From NCBI GenBank assembly GCA_020633315.1, contig JACKDV010000015.1, forward strand, positions 124,001-188,000: a stretch of 64,000 nt of DNA. Direction: 5' to 3'. The notes under the pieces are model-generated. The model saw only the letters and a program-made list of their open reading frames with translations, was not told the origin of the DNA and made no database searches. A program made the translations under genes and the position numbers. The DNA is from Myxococcales bacterium (GTDB taxonomy: Bacteria > Myxococcota_A > Polyangia > Nannocystales > Nannocystaceae). Shown piece by piece: positions 1-9,083 of the stretch; positions within the stretch are counted from its first letter, which is position 1, and the number at the start of each line of letters is the position of its first letter.

Positions 1-156
1 ACGGTTTCGGGTGACTTCGGGCTCTCGGGCATGCACCCGGTCGCCATCGACACGGCCGCGCAGTGGACCTCCGGCGACCCCCCTACCGACATCGACGGCG
101 ATCCCCGCCCGACCACCGATGGCGCGATGGACTTCGCAGGAGCCGACGTCCCATGA
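1..156 (+). CDS. C-terminal end of a secreted right-handed beta-helix-type protein (partial)
   Basis: An open frame enters from the left edge in frame 1 and stops at TGA 154-156, leaving 51 visible residues. The end contains the DIDGDPRP motif after an AIDTA stretch, which is the usual ending of parallel beta-helix or polymorphic outer-membrane-type proteins (choice-of-anchor Q-like repeats) in bacteria with many surface proteins. Only the tail is visible, so the fold is inferred from this motif. It converges on the leftward dioxygenase gene, with 30 bases between the two stop codons. Confidence 0.6.
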   Translation, partial: TVSGDFGLSGMHPVAIDTAAQWTSGDPPTDIDGDPRPTTDGAMDFAGADVP

Positions 157-186
157 TGGCCAGGCCCGCGGCAACCTGGCGCACAC

Positions 187-711
187 CTACCCCGGAGCGA
201 CGGGCGGCCGCAGCACCGAGCCGCAGCGCTCGCAGGTGCGCCGCCCCAGGTCGGCCCAGAACGCGTCGAACAAGGGCGCGAGCTCGGTGGTGATGTCGCG
301 CAGCGGCAGCTCCACCCGCCAAAGCTCGTGGTCGCAGCGATCGCACAGCCACAGGAACACGTCGCGCTCGTGCTCGAGCCGGCTGCGCTCGACCACCAGG
401 CCCACCGTGCCGGCGGGTCGCTGGGGGCTGTGGGGCACCCCCGGCGGAAGGAGGTAGAGCTGCCCCTCGCGGATCGGCACCTCCACGCGTCGGCCCTCGT
501 CGAGCACCACCAGCACGATGTCGCCCTCGAGCTGCAGGAACAGCTCGGGGCCCTCGTCGACGTGGAAGTCCTTGCGGGCATTGGGGCCGCCCACCACCAT
601 CACGATGAAGCCTCGCTCCTCGAACACCCGAGCGTTGCCCACCGGCGGGCGGAGCTGGTCGCGGTGCTCCTGGACCCAGCGGCGCAGATCGACGGGCGGC
701 AGCAGGCTCAT
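187..711 (-). CDS. nbaC: 3-hydroxyanthranilate 3,4-dioxygenase
   Basis: A 174-residue cupin enzyme that opens the ring of 3-hydroxyanthranilate to 2-amino-3-carboxymuconate semialdehyde, in the kynurenine route to quinolinate/NAD or in 2-nitrobenzoate/tryptophan breakdown. The catalytic iron ligands of the family are present as His50, Glu56 and His94. The bacterial-type C-terminal rubredoxin-like metal site is intact as Cys123-x2-Cys126 and Cys160-x2-Cys163. The length matches the bacterial family. Its ATG overlaps the stop of the upstream membrane-protein gene in an ATGA (708-711), so it is probably translationally coupled as the last gene of the efflux operon. No other kynurenine-pathway gene is visible nearby. 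The family call is secure; the reason for its place in an efflux operon is unknown. Confidence 0.93.
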   Translation of the reverse strand: MSLLPPVDLRRWVQEHRDQLRPPVGNARVFEERGFIVMVVGGPNARKDFHVDEGPELFLQLEGDIVLVVLDEGRRVEVPIREGQLYLLPPGVPHSPQRPAGTVGLVVERSRLEHERDVFLWLCDRCDHELWRVELPLRDITTELAPLFDAFWADLGRRTCERCGSVLRPPVAPG

Positions 712-1289
712 GCTCCCTCCAGTGCCCTGGGCTCGGGCCCGGCGGGCAGGGCCCGGCGACCGCGATCGATCGCGGCCGCCAGCGCCTCGGCGGTGCGGGT
801 GCCCACGTAGGTGACCCGCGTCCGCCCTCGCTCGTCGCGCCAGCGGATCTTCACCGCCCGCCGCGAGTCGCCGAGGATGCCGTACATCCAGCCCTCGGGG
901 CCGCGCCTCACCCCCCAGCCTCCGATGCCGCCGAAGCGATAGTCGATGGCCATCGCCGACTCGATCCCCTCCATGGGGATCGTGGGGCCGAGCAGGCCGA
1001 GCTTGACGTCGACCGTGCGCTCCGAGACGGTGACCCGCAGCACGCCCAGCAGCACCCAGGCCGCCGCGAGCAGGGGCAGCCCCACCACCAGCGAGCCCAG
1101 GGCCCCGGTGGAGATCGCCTTGAAGGCGAGCAGGGCGGTGACCAGGGCGAGCACGGCGTTGGTCTTGCGGCCGGCGACCATCTTGTCGCGGTAGAGCACC
1201 GCGCCCTCGCCCCTCATGTACTCGCGCTCGAACGCGTCGGGGCTGGTCTCGCCGACGGGGGCCAGCGCGGTCGGGGGCTCGTCGGGCAT
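708..1289 (-). CDS. small membrane protein with two hydrophobic segments, unknown function
   Basis: The ATG at 1289 gives 193 residues; a further upstream ATG at 1334 would overlap the MFS gene and add 15 residues. A polar N-terminus is followed by a long hydrophobic stretch (about residues 40-85) that reads as a two-helix hairpin, then a soluble, Gly/Arg-rich C-terminal half resembling the bacterial PH-like domains of small membrane proteins. It contains no catalytic motif that I recognise. It sits between the MFS pump and nbaC and overlaps nbaC by 4 bases, so it is part of the same transcript. The PH-like reading is an inference from the hairpin-plus-beta layout. Confidence 0.75.
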   Translation of the reverse strand: MPDEPPTALAPVGETSPDAFEREYMRGEGAVLYRDKMVAGRKTNAVLALVTALLAFKAISTGALGSLVVGLPLLAAAWVLLGVLRVTVSERTVDVKLGLLGPTIPMEGIESAMAIDYRFGGIGGWGVRRGPEGWMYGILGDSRRAVKIRWRDERGRTRVTYVGTRTAEALAAAIDRGRRALPAGPEPRALEGA

Positions 1290-1320
1290 GGGCTCGGCCC
1301 AGGATACCCGAGCCCGCGGC

Positions 1321-2538
1321 TCAGGCCTTGGCATCGCCCGCGAGCAGCCGCCCGCGCTCGGTCACGAGCACGATGAGCGACGCGCCCAGCCCGAGGACCA
1401 CGAAGCCCAGCAGCAGCGGTCCGGTCGTCCCGTCGTAGGCTCGCCCGATGAGCCCCCCGATGAGCGCCGACAGGGTGGTGGTGGCGAAGCCATAGGCCGC
1501 CGAGGCGGTCCCGGCCACCCGACCCAGCGGCTCCATGGCGAGCGCGTTGAAGTTGGCGCCGATGAGGCCGAAGAACGCGAAGCAGGCGGTGAACAGCGGG
1601 TAGAACAGCCCGAAGCTCTCCCCGAGGATCTCGGTCAGGCCGTAGAGCGTGGCCGCCAGCAGGGTGAAGGCGATCAGCGCGAGGTGGCCGAGCCGTCGCA
1701 TCCCGAAGCGGGTGACGAGGCGCGAGTTGGCGAAGTTGGCGATCGCGAGCACGATGGCGATCCCCGCGAACCACAGCACGAAGTCGTCGCCCCGGCCGAA
1801 GACCTCGCGGAAGATCTGCTCGGAGGCGGAGAGGAAGGCGAACAGCGCCCCGAAGACCACCCCGCTGCCGAGCATGTAGCCGAAGGTGAGGCGGTTGCGG
1901 AGCACGCTGGCGTAGGCCCCCAGCGTGGCCCGCAGGCCGAAGGGGCGGCGACCGTCCTCGGGCAGGGTCTCCGGCAGGCGCACGGCGGTCCACAGCATCA
2001 TCACCAGGCCGGCCACGCCCAGCAGCCCGAAGCACCAGGGCCACGAGGCCACGAGCACGATGCCCTGGCCGATGGCGGGCGCGATGATCGGCACGAGCAT
2101 GAACACCGTCATCACCAGCGAGAGCAGCCTGGCCATCATGCGGCCGGCGAACAGGTCGCGGACGACGGCCACCGCGATCACCCGGCACCCCGAGGCGAAC
2201 ACACCGTGGACGAAGCGCAGGGCGAGCAGCAGCTCGAAGCTCGGCGCGAGCATGCAGGCGAAGCCGGCCACGGTGTAGCCGACCAGCGAGATCGCCAGCG
2301 TGGGGCGGCGACCGAAGCGGTCGGCCAGCGGCCCGAACACCAGCTGCGGGAGGCCGAAGCCGATCACGTAGGCCACGATCACCAGCTGCTGGTCGTTGGC
2401 ATCGGCCACGCCCAGGTCCTCGGCGATCACCCCCATCGCCGGGAGCATCACGTCGATGGCGAGGGCGTTGAGGGACATCAACGCCGCGACCATCCCGACC
2501 AGCTCGGGCGTGGAGAGCCGATGCGCAGGCGTGGTCAT
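1321..2538 (-). CDS. MFS multidrug efflux transporter, Bcr/CflA type
   Basis: A 405-residue inner-membrane protein with about twelve hydrophobic segments. The motif GPLADRFGRRP after the second helix is the major facilitator loop signature, and the N-terminus resembles the Bcr/CflA drug-resistance branch (DHA1, 12-TM). It would export small amphiphilic compounds with proton antiport. Its ATG overlaps the stop of the RND pump gene in an ATGA (2535-2538), so the two pumps are co-transcribed and probably co-translated. The substrate cannot be predicted. The presence of a second, single-component pump behind a tripartite one suggests that the inner-membrane step is duplicated or that products are handed between them. 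Confidence 0.9.
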   Translation of the reverse strand: MTTPAHRLSTPELVGMVAALMSLNALAIDVMLPAMGVIAEDLGVADANDQQLVIVAYVIGFGLPQLVFGPLADRFGRRPTLAISLVGYTVAGFACMLAPSFELLLALRFVHGVFASGCRVIAVAVVRDLFAGRMMARLLSLVMTVFMLVPIIAPAIGQGIVLVASWPWCFGLLGVAGLVMMLWTAVRLPETLPEDGRRPFGLRATLGAYASVLRNRLTFGYMLGSGVVFGALFAFLSASEQIFREVFGRGDDFVLWFAGIAIVLAIANFANSRLVTRFGMRRLGHLALIAFTLLAATLYGLTEILGESFGLFYPLFTACFAFFGLIGANFNALAMEPLGRVAGTASAAYGFATTTLSALIGGLIGRAYDGTTGPLLLGFVVLGLGASLIVLVTERGRLLAGDAKA

Positions 2539-5500
2539 TCCGCCGGAGGTGCCCGTGGAGGCGGCTCGGCCCCGCCGTCGACCTGTGAGGGCTGCCAGCT
2601 CGGCACCGGCTCCTCGTCCTCGTCGGCCCCCGCGGTGTCGGCCACGCCCACCAGGCTGCGCAGATCCTCGATCACCATGTAGAGCGCCGGCACCACCAGC
2701 AGCACGATGAAGGTGGCCGCCAGCACCCCGAAGCCCAGGCTGATCGCCATGGGGATGAGGAAGCGGGCCTGCACCGAGGTCTCGGCCATCATCGGCATGA
2801 GGCCGAAGAAGGTGGTCAGCGAGGTCAGCAGGATGGGCCGCATGCGACTGACGCCGCCGTCGAGGATGGCATCGTGGGCGCTCTTGCCCCCGCGACGCTC
2901 GCGGTTGGCCGCGTCGATGAGCACCAGCGAGTCGTTGACCACCACGCCCGACAGCGCCACCAGGCCGAACACGCTCATGATGCTGAGGCTGAAGCCCATC
3001 ACCACGTGGCCGATGATCGCCCCCACGAAGCCGAAGGGGATCACCGCCATGATGATCACCGGCTGGATGTAGCTGCGGAACGGCACCGCGAGCAGGGCGA
3101 AGATCACGAACAGCGCGAACACGTAGGTGCGCCCCAGGGCCTGGAACGACTCCTGCTGCTCGCGCTGGGCCCCGGCGAGCTTGATCTCGAGGCGCGGATC
3201 CTCCTGCTGCAGCCGGGGGAACACCTCCTCCTGCAGGTTGGCCAGCACCTCACGCGACGACTCCACCCCCGGCGCGAGCTCGGCCGAGACGGTGACGGTG
3301 CGCTGGCCGTCCTCGCGGTAGATCGCGGTGGCGGCCTGGCCCCGCTCGAGCTCGACCACGTAGTGCAGCGGCACCTGCCCGCCCCGCGGGGTGCGGATCT
3401 GCAGGGTGTCGAGGTCGTGCTCGGAGCTGCGCTGCGCCTCGGGCAGCCGCACCATCACCTTGATCTCGTTGCGCCCCCGCTGCTCGCGGATCGCCTCGGC
3501 CCCGTAGAAGCTCGAGCGCAGCTGCACCGCCACCTCGTTGCTGCTGAGCCCCAGGGTGCGGGCCTGCGTGCCCAGGTGGAAGTCGAGCTGCGGCTTGCCC
3601 GAGGCGTACTCGTTGCTCACGTTGCCCAGCTGCGGGTAGGAGTGGAGGATCTCCTCCACTTCCTCGGAGAGGGCGGCGAGCACCTCGGTGTCGGGGTGCA
3701 GCAGCTGCACCGCCACCTCGGCCCCCGCCCCCGGCCCGGTGGCGCTGTTGAAGGTGAGCGACTCGAGCCCCGGCAGCGAGGGGGTGAGCTCCTGCCAGCG
3801 CGCGGTGAAGCCGTCGGAGCTGAACGAGCGCTCGTCGCTGGGGACCAGCGCGACCTCGATGGCCACGATGTGGCTGCCCACGTCGGCATCGCCCGCGCCC
3901 GGGCCCCGCTGCGGCGCGCCCTGGCCCACGCGGGTGTACACGCCGCGCACGCCCTCGGCCCCGTGCTCGGCGATGGTCTCGTCGAGGGCCTCGGCGAGCA
4001 GCTCGCGGACCCGCTCGGTGTTCTCCACCGCGGTGCCGTAGGGCAGCCGCGCCTCCACCGTGACCACGTCGCCGGCGAGCTTGGGGAAGAAGTTGAAGGG
4101 CACCTTGCCCGAGGCCACGTAGCCCACGGTGAGCGCGAAGATCCCCAGGGCGACCGCGAAGGTGATGTAGCGCTGGCGCACCAGGCCGGCGACCAGCGGT
4201 CGGTAGAGCTGGTGGGTGAACCAGGCCAGGCCGTCGGCGACCTTGGCCTGCATGCGCCCCGGCAGGCCCAGCAGGCCCTTGCGAGGCAGGCGCTTGCCCT
4301 TGCCGTGGCCGATGTGGGCCGGCAGCACGAAGAAGGACTCGAGCAGCGACAGCACCAGCACCGAGATGACCACCATGGGGATCATCTTGAAGATCTTGCC
4401 CATGGTGCCCGGCACCAGCAGCATGGGCGCGAAGGCGGCGACGGTGGTGAGGATGGCGAAGGTGACCGGGGCCGCCATCTCCTTGGCCGCCGCGATCGCG
4501 GCGCGCAGCGGCGTGAGCCCCTCGTCCATCATGGCGTAGGCGCGCTCGCCCACCACGATCGCGTCGTCGACCACCATGCCCAGCGTCACGATGAACGCGA
4601 ACAGGGTGACCATGTTGATCGACAGGGTGGTGCCGCCCAGCAGCAGGAACGAGCCGAGGAAGGAGATCGGGATGCCCAGCGAGACCCAGAAGGCCAGCCG
4701 CAGGTCGAGGAACAGCGCGAGCACCACCAGCACCATCACCAGGCCGCTGGCCGCGTTGCGCAGCAGCAGGTCGATGCGGGACTCGAGGATCTCGGAGTCG
4801 TCGTTCCAGACGCTCACGTGGACGTCGGGCGGCAGCCGCTCGCGGAGCTGCTCGGCGTAGTCCCGCACGGTGCGGGCCACCGCGGTCGGGGTCTCGTCGC
4901 CCACGCGGTAGGCAGTGAGGCGCACCGCGGGCTGGCCGTCGTACAGCGAGTACTGGTCGTTGTCCTCGTAGCCGTCGCTGATGGTGGCGATGTCGCCCAG
5001 GCGCACCTGGGCCCCGCTCGCCGTGCCGCGCAGCACGATGTCCTCGAGCTCGTAGCCCATGCGGCGGCGGTCGGCCACCCGCACCAGGATCTCGCCCTTG
5101 CGGGTGTCGAGGCCGCCGCCGGGCAGCTCGAGCGACGCGGCGGAGATCTCGGCCGCGATCTGCTGCAGGGTGAGCCCGTAGGCCTCGAGGGTCTCGGTGG
5201 GCACCTCCACCGCGATCTCGAGCGGCGGCACCCCCTCGAGCTCCACCTGGGTGACGTCCTCGGTGGCGAGCAGCTCGCGGCGGGCGTCCTCGGCCAGCTC
5301 GTGCAGGGTGCGGAGGTCCTGGTCGCCCGAGATCACCAGCGAGACCACCTGGCGGCGGCGCTTGGCGAGGCTCACCGTGGGCTGCTCGGCCTCCTCGGGG
5401 AAGGTGGTGATGCGATCGACCTCGTTCTTGACGTCGGCGAGCACCTGGTTGGGCTCGGCGTCGAGCAGCAGCTCGATGTTGACCGAGCCCGAGCCCTCGC

Positions 5501-5849
5501 GCGCGACCGAGTCGACCCGCTTGATCCCGTCGAGGCCGCGCACGCGCTCCTCGATCACCAGCAGGATGCCCTGCTCGACCTCGGCCGGCGACGCGCCCGG
5601 GTAGGGCACCGCCACCGTGATCGTGTCGAGGGTGAACTCGGGGAACACCTCCTGCTTGGTGTTGATGACGCCCAGGATGCCGCCCACCACCAGCACGAAC
5701 ATGAACAGGTTGGCGGCCACGGAGTTGCGGGCCATCCAGGCCAGCGCCCCCTTGGTGTGGTGGGGGTGGTGCGGCTCGGCGGGCGGGCCCGCGGGGGGCG
5801 GGGCCACCACGGTGTCACCGGTGGTCGCGGGCGGCTGCGGCTCGCTCAT
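2535..5849 (-). CDS. RND efflux pump permease (AcrB/HAE1-type)
   Basis: A 1104-residue inner-membrane pump subunit, slightly longer than AcrB. One helix near the N-terminus, a large periplasmic loop, a helical bundle, a second large loop and a final helical bundle can be followed. The helix with GMVVDDAIVVGE carries the paired acidic residues of the RND proton relay. A Pro-rich N-terminal extension (about 30 residues) precedes the first helix, and an acidic Pro-rich tail follows the last. It follows the adaptor gene by 3 bases and would form a tripartite pump with that adaptor; no TolC-like outer-membrane gene is visible in the window. Export of toxic organics or antibiotics is inferred from the family only. 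Confidence 0.95.
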   Translation of the reverse strand: MSEPQPPATTGDTVVAPPPAGPPAEPHHPHHTKGALAWMARNSVAANLFMFVLVVGGILGVINTKQEVFPEFTLDTITVAVPYPGASPAEVEQGILLVIEERVRGLDGIKRVDSVAREGSGSVNIELLLDAEPNQVLADVKNEVDRITTFPEEAEQPTVSLAKRRRQVVSLVISGDQDLRTLHELAEDARRELLATEDVTQVELEGVPPLEIAVEVPTETLEAYGLTLQQIAAEISAASLELPGGGLDTRKGEILVRVADRRRMGYELEDIVLRGTASGAQVRLGDIATISDGYEDNDQYSLYDGQPAVRLTAYRVGDETPTAVARTVRDYAEQLRERLPPDVHVSVWNDDSEILESRIDLLLRNAASGLVMVLVVLALFLDLRLAFWVSLGIPISFLGSFLLLGGTTLSINMVTLFAFIVTLGMVVDDAIVVGERAYAMMDEGLTPLRAAIAAAKEMAAPVTFAILTTVAAFAPMLLVPGTMGKIFKMIPMVVISVLVLSLLESFFVLPAHIGHGKGKRLPRKGLLGLPGRMQAKVADGLAWFTHQLYRPLVAGLVRQRYITFAVALGIFALTVGYVASGKVPFNFFPKLAGDVVTVEARLPYGTAVENTERVRELLAEALDETIAEHGAEGVRGVYTRVGQGAPQRGPGAGDADVGSHIVAIEVALVPSDERSFSSDGFTARWQELTPSLPGLESLTFNSATGPGAGAEVAVQLLHPDTEVLAALSEEVEEILHSYPQLGNVSNEYASGKPQLDFHLGTQARTLGLSSNEVAVQLRSSFYGAEAIREQRGRNEIKVMVRLPEAQRSSEHDLDTLQIRTPRGGQVPLHYVVELERGQAATAIYREDGQRTVTVSAELAPGVESSREVLANLQEEVFPRLQQEDPRLEIKLAGAQREQQESFQALGRTYVFALFVIFALLAVPFRSYIQPVIIMAVIPFGFVGAIIGHVVMGFSLSIMSVFGLVALSGVVVNDSLVLIDAANRERRGGKSAHDAILDGGVSRMRPILLTSLTTFFGLMPMMAETSVQARFLIPMAISLGFGVLAATFIVLLVVPALYMVIEDLRSLVGVADTAGADEDEEPVPSWQPSQVDGGAEPPPRAPPAE

Positions 5850-5852
5850 CGC

Positions 5853-7142
5853 TCAGCCCTCCACGGAGCGCTTCGGCACGCTGGACTGGTCGTTGGTGGC
5901 GGCGGCGGCCGGCTCCGGCTTCGCCCCGGGGGTGGCAGGGGCGGCCTCGGGCTCGCGCGGAGCGGCCGAGACGGTGGCCGCGGGGGTCGAGGCGTCGGCG
6001 CGGCGCACCTCCATGCCCTCGAGCGCGGGCGAGGGCGGGGTGATCACCACGTGATCGCCCGAGCGCAGGCCCCCGGTGACGAACACCTGCTCGTCGTCGC
6101 CCCAGCCGATCTCGAGGGTGCGCTTGCGCAGGCGTCCCTCGTCGTCGACCACCCAGCTCGAGCGCCCCTCGAACACGGCGAGGCGGGGCACCGCGAGCAC
6201 GCCGGGGACCTCGGGGCCGGTGAGCTCCACCTCCACGAACGCGCCGGGCAGCAGCGGCAGCTCGCCCGGGGGCGGATCGAGCGGATGCTCCACCTCCACC
6301 AGCACCTGGGCGGTGCGGCTCTCCGCGTCGAGCTCGCCCACCAGCCGGATCACCCGGCCCTCCAGGGCCACCTCGCCGCGGCTGCCCAGGCGCTGCACCA
6401 CGCGGGCGGGAGAGCCCTCGGTGGCGCCGCCCAGGCCCGGCACCTGCAGCAGCGCCAGGTACTCCACGGGCACGGAGACCCGCACCCACAGCGCGTCGGT
6501 CCCCACCAGGGTGGCGACCACCTGGCCCTTGGTGGCCAGCTCGCCCTCCTCCACCGACTCGGAGACCACGGTGGCGTTGAAGGGGGCCTTGACCGCGGTG
6601 CGCCCCATGTCGAGGCGGGCGCGCTCGAGGGCGGCGCGGGCCGAGTCGACCTTGACCTCGGCCGCCTCGCGCTGCGGCTCGCGGACGGCCAGGCGCCCGT
6701 CGCCGTTGGGGTTGCCCATCAGCTCCCACTCCTGCTTGGCCACCTTGCCGAAGGCCTTCTCGAGCTCGAGGTCGACCTCGGCTTGGCGCACCTGGGCCCG
6801 CTGCTGGCGGACGGCGATCTCGTAGTCGCGCTTGTCGATGCGCAGCAGGGTCTCGCCCTCGGCCACGCGCCCGCCCACCACCAGCGAGGGCGAGACGTAG
6901 ACGATGCGACCGGCGAGCTCGGGCGAGAGCGTGGCCTCGCGGGCGGGCTCGACCGTGCCGGTGCCCCGCAGGCGCGGGTGGGCGGGCGCGGCCTGGACCT
7001 CGATGACCTCGACCAGGGGGGCGATGGTCACGGGGGTCTCGCGCTCGGCCGACTCGGCCGAGCGACCCATCACCACCGCTCCCGCCACGGCGGCGACGGT
7101 GATGATCCCGGGAAACAAGAAGCGGGTGAGGAAGCGGTTCAC
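5853..7142 (-). CDS. RND efflux periplasmic adaptor (MFP/HlyD family)
   Basis: A 429-residue adaptor that would bridge the RND permease to an outer-membrane channel. I chose the GTG at 7142 because it overlaps the regulator stop in GTGA (7139-7142) and is followed at once by a hydrophobic anchor (about residues 8-26). Then come the lipoyl half-motif (GTVEPAREATLSPELAGRI), a coiled-coil hairpin, the second lipoyl half and a beta-barrel domain with SPARVVQRLGSR-type strands. The C-terminus is Ala/Pro/Glu-rich. Long apparent reading frame upstream of 7142 overlaps the regulator on the same strand and is not coding. Confidence 0.93.
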   Translation of the reverse strand: MNRFLTRFLFPGIITVAAVAGAVVMGRSAESAERETPVTIAPLVEVIEVQAAPAHPRLRGTGTVEPAREATLSPELAGRIVYVSPSLVVGGRVAEGETLLRIDKRDYEIAVRQQRAQVRQAEVDLELEKAFGKVAKQEWELMGNPNGDGRLAVREPQREAAEVKVDSARAALERARLDMGRTAVKAPFNATVVSESVEEGELATKGQVVATLVGTDALWVRVSVPVEYLALLQVPGLGGATEGSPARVVQRLGSRGEVALEGRVIRLVGELDAESRTAQVLVEVEHPLDPPPGELPLLPGAFVEVELTGPEVPGVLAVPRLAVFEGRSSWVVDDEGRLRKRTLEIGWGDDEQVFVTGGLRSGDHVVITPPSPALEGMEVRRADASTPAATVSAAPREPEAAPATPGAKPEPAAAATNDQSSVPKRSVEG

Positions 7143-7753
7143 GGGGAGTCTCCGGCAGCCGGATCCGACGCTCGGCCGGCGATGCCGGACCAGAACACGT
7201 CGACGAGGTTGTCGAGGAAGCAGGGCTCGGTGCGGGGCGAGTGCTCGCCGAGCATGTGGCGGAGCATGTGACGAGCATGGATGGCCCCGAGGAAGGCCAT
7301 CGCGGTGGACTGGGGCTGGGGCACGTGGGCTCGCCCCTGCTCGTGCAGGCGGCGGAACCACTCGGTCAGGGTGCGATGGGCCAGCAGCGGGGGCGGCAGC
7401 TCGTGCTTGCGGAGCATCTGCTCGGGCTCCATGCCCGCGGCCCGCAGCACCGCGATGGCGGGGAGCATGCGCTCGAAGAAGGAGTCGATGCCCTCGAGCA
7501 CCTCGCGGAGCTGCGCGGGCACGGGGCGCTCGTCGGGACCCTGCTCGACACCGGCGAGCCAGGGCGGCCGCGAGGGCGGGGCCAGGGCCTGCAGCATCAG
7601 CGCCTGCTTGGTCTTGCAGCGCCGGAACAGCGCTGCCTGGCTCACCCCGAGCTCGCCCGCGATCACCGACGTGGCCACCCCGGGCCCGTGCTCGAGGAAG
7701 CAACGCCGAGCCGTCTCGAGCAGCTCGTCGTCGGTGAATTGGCGAGGTCGCAT
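7139..7753 (-). CDS. TetR-family transcriptional regulator of the efflux operon
   Basis: A 204-residue protein with an N-terminal TetR helix-turn-helix (about residues 9-50, with GELGVSQAALFRRCKTKQ as recognition region) and a variable ligand-binding C-terminal half. It is the first gene of the leftward operon and overlaps the adaptor start by 4 bases, so it almost certainly represses its own operon and is released by a pump substrate. Two inverted repeats lie directly upstream of its ATG (see the operator entry). No clear ribosome-binding sequence precedes the ATG. Confidence 0.92.
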   Translation of the reverse strand: MRPRQFTDDELLETARRCFLEHGPGVATSVIAGELGVSQAALFRRCKTKQALMLQALAPPSRPPWLAGVEQGPDERPVPAQLREVLEGIDSFFERMLPAIAVLRAAGMEPEQMLRKHELPPPLLAHRTLTEWFRRLHEQGRAHVPQPQSTAMAFLGAIHARHMLRHMLGEHSPRTEPCFLDNLVDVFWSGIAGRASDPAAGDSP

Positions 7754-7765
7754 GACGAACGCTGT

Positions 7766-7794
7766 TATCCGTATGGATAGTTAGTGAGCGCTCA
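7766..7794. promoter_or_regulatory. candidate TetR operator region upstream of the efflux operon
   Basis: Two inverted repeats lie 13-41 bases upstream of the regulator ATG: TATCC-GTAT-GGATA at 7766-7779 and the perfect 10-bp palindrome TGAGCGCTCA at 7785-7794, which sits inside TTAGTGAGCGCTCAGTTA. The second resembles the TTAGTGAG half-sites bound by several TetR regulators of RND pumps. The region is unusually AT-rich for this DNA. The remaining gap up to the next gene (7795-8039) shows no other feature. Confidence 0.5.
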
Positions 7795-8039
7795 GTTACA
7801 TACCCCAGGACGCGCTGGATGCAAGCGGAGTTACGCCAGCCCTGAGCGGTGCGCCTGGGTGGACCCGACCCACTCGACGCTCGTGTCGTCCCGGCTCGCG
7901 GGGAAACCGCACGATCGAGGAAGGACGCCGGCCACCCGAATCCCGCGGAGCCCGCCGTCCGCTCGCCTCCTCGAGCTCGGCCACAAAGCCCGCCGCCATG
8001 CGGGCCGAGGCTGGTACAACTCGGCCGGGGGACTCGAGC

Positions 8040-8975
8040 ATGACCTTGAATCGACGCGGGACCATCCTGACCACCCTGGGCCTGACCGTGGCCTGTACCG
8101 GCCGGCCGTCCGTGGGCGGCGGCACCGAGGGCGAGACCGAGGACTCGGGCTCCACCACCAGCAACGATCCGACCAACCCGACCAACCCGACCAACCCCAA
8201 TCCCACCTCGGTGGGCACGGGCGAGGACGAGACGGGTCCCAACCCCACCACGGGTCCCAACCCCACCACCGGCGAGACCACCGGTCCCCCGCCCGGCTCG
8301 GACAACTGCTGCGAGGTGCACGAGGGCCCCGGCTGCAACGAGCCCGAGGTGGTCGACTGCGTGTGCGCCCAGGAGGCGTTCTGCTGCGCCTTCGCGTGGG
8401 ATCAGATGTGCGTGGACCTGGCGATGGGCGACTGCATGGCCACCTGCGAGGACCCGCCGATGACCACCGGCGAGCCGGGCACCACCACCGGCATGCCCGG
8501 GGCCGACTGCGAGGACATCGTCACCTTCGAGATGCAGCCCAACGAGGCCACGCTCTCGGGCGCGTGGGAGCTGGGCATGAGCATGATCGGCGAGGGCGAG
8601 ATCATCGTGCTCAACCAGATGGTGGGCACCGACGGCACGATCCTCTTCGAGCCCGACATCCCCTGCAACGACACCTGGTACGTGTGGGTGCGCTACTGGG
8701 AGCAGGGGCAGGACGACTCGTACTTCGCCACCATCGACGGCATGCCGATGCCCGAGGCGATCTTCGAGGGCGACTGCACCGGCGGCGGCCAGGGCTACAG
8801 CTGGGCCGCGCTCAACTGGCGCGACCAGGCCGATGGCCCGTGCACCTACCTGGAGGACCCTTGGGCGCCCAACTGGGACGCGGGCACGCATCAGGTCGAG
8901 TTCTCGTACCGCGAGTCGCTGGCGATGGGACGCATCCTCATCACCAACGACCAGGACCTGATCCCCGCCCCGTAG
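8040..8975 (+). CDS. secreted lipoprotein with Cys-rich module
   Basis: The ATG at 8040 opens a 311-residue protein with a lipoprotein-type signal (cysteine after about 18 residues, TVAC). A low-complexity linker follows, made of Thr/Asn/Pro repeats encoded by 9-bp tandem repeats at about 8168-8200. A compact Cys-rich module comes next (about residues 88-137, with CC..C..C.C..CC pattern and WDQMC), a type found in many Nannocystineae surface proteins. The C-terminal half is acidic and rich in Trp/Tyr, suggesting a beta-sandwich that could bind carbohydrate. No catalytic motif is recognised. It is monocistronic and divergent from the efflux operon. Confidence 0.8.
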   Translation: MTLNRRGTILTTLGLTVACTGRPSVGGGTEGETEDSGSTTSNDPTNPTNPTNPNPTSVGTGEDETGPNPTTGPNPTTGETTGPPPGSDNCCEVHEGPGCNEPEVVDCVCAQEAFCCAFAWDQMCVDLAMGDCMATCEDPPMTTGEPGTTTGMPGADCEDIVTFEMQPNEATLSGAWELGMSMIGEGEIIVLNQMVGTDGTILFEPDIPCNDTWYVWVRYWEQGQDDSYFATIDGMPMPEAIFEGDCTGGGQGYSWAALNWRDQADGPCTYLEDPWAPNWDAGTHQVEFSYRESLAMGRILITNDQDLIPAP

Positions 8976-9083
8976 CGACGGTCAACCCAGGACCTCGTTG
9001 GCCCGATCGAGCGCGTCGATCCTGACTCCGCCCTCGACCAAGTTCCGCGCGTGAAGGAGCCGCTGCGCCCACTCGTCTCCCCT

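Noticed and set aside
2874..7271. A very long plus-strand open frame (about 1465 codons) through the efflux genes
   Set aside because: It is the antisense of the RND pump and adaptor genes. Its His/Gly/Arg/Ala-rich product is the typical shadow of GC-rich coding DNA and has no domains.
5853..8891. An apparent 1012-residue minus-strand protein ending in the RND adaptor
   Set aside because: The part upstream of 7142 lies over the TetR gene in another frame and over the plus-strand lipoprotein gene; it has no coding character.
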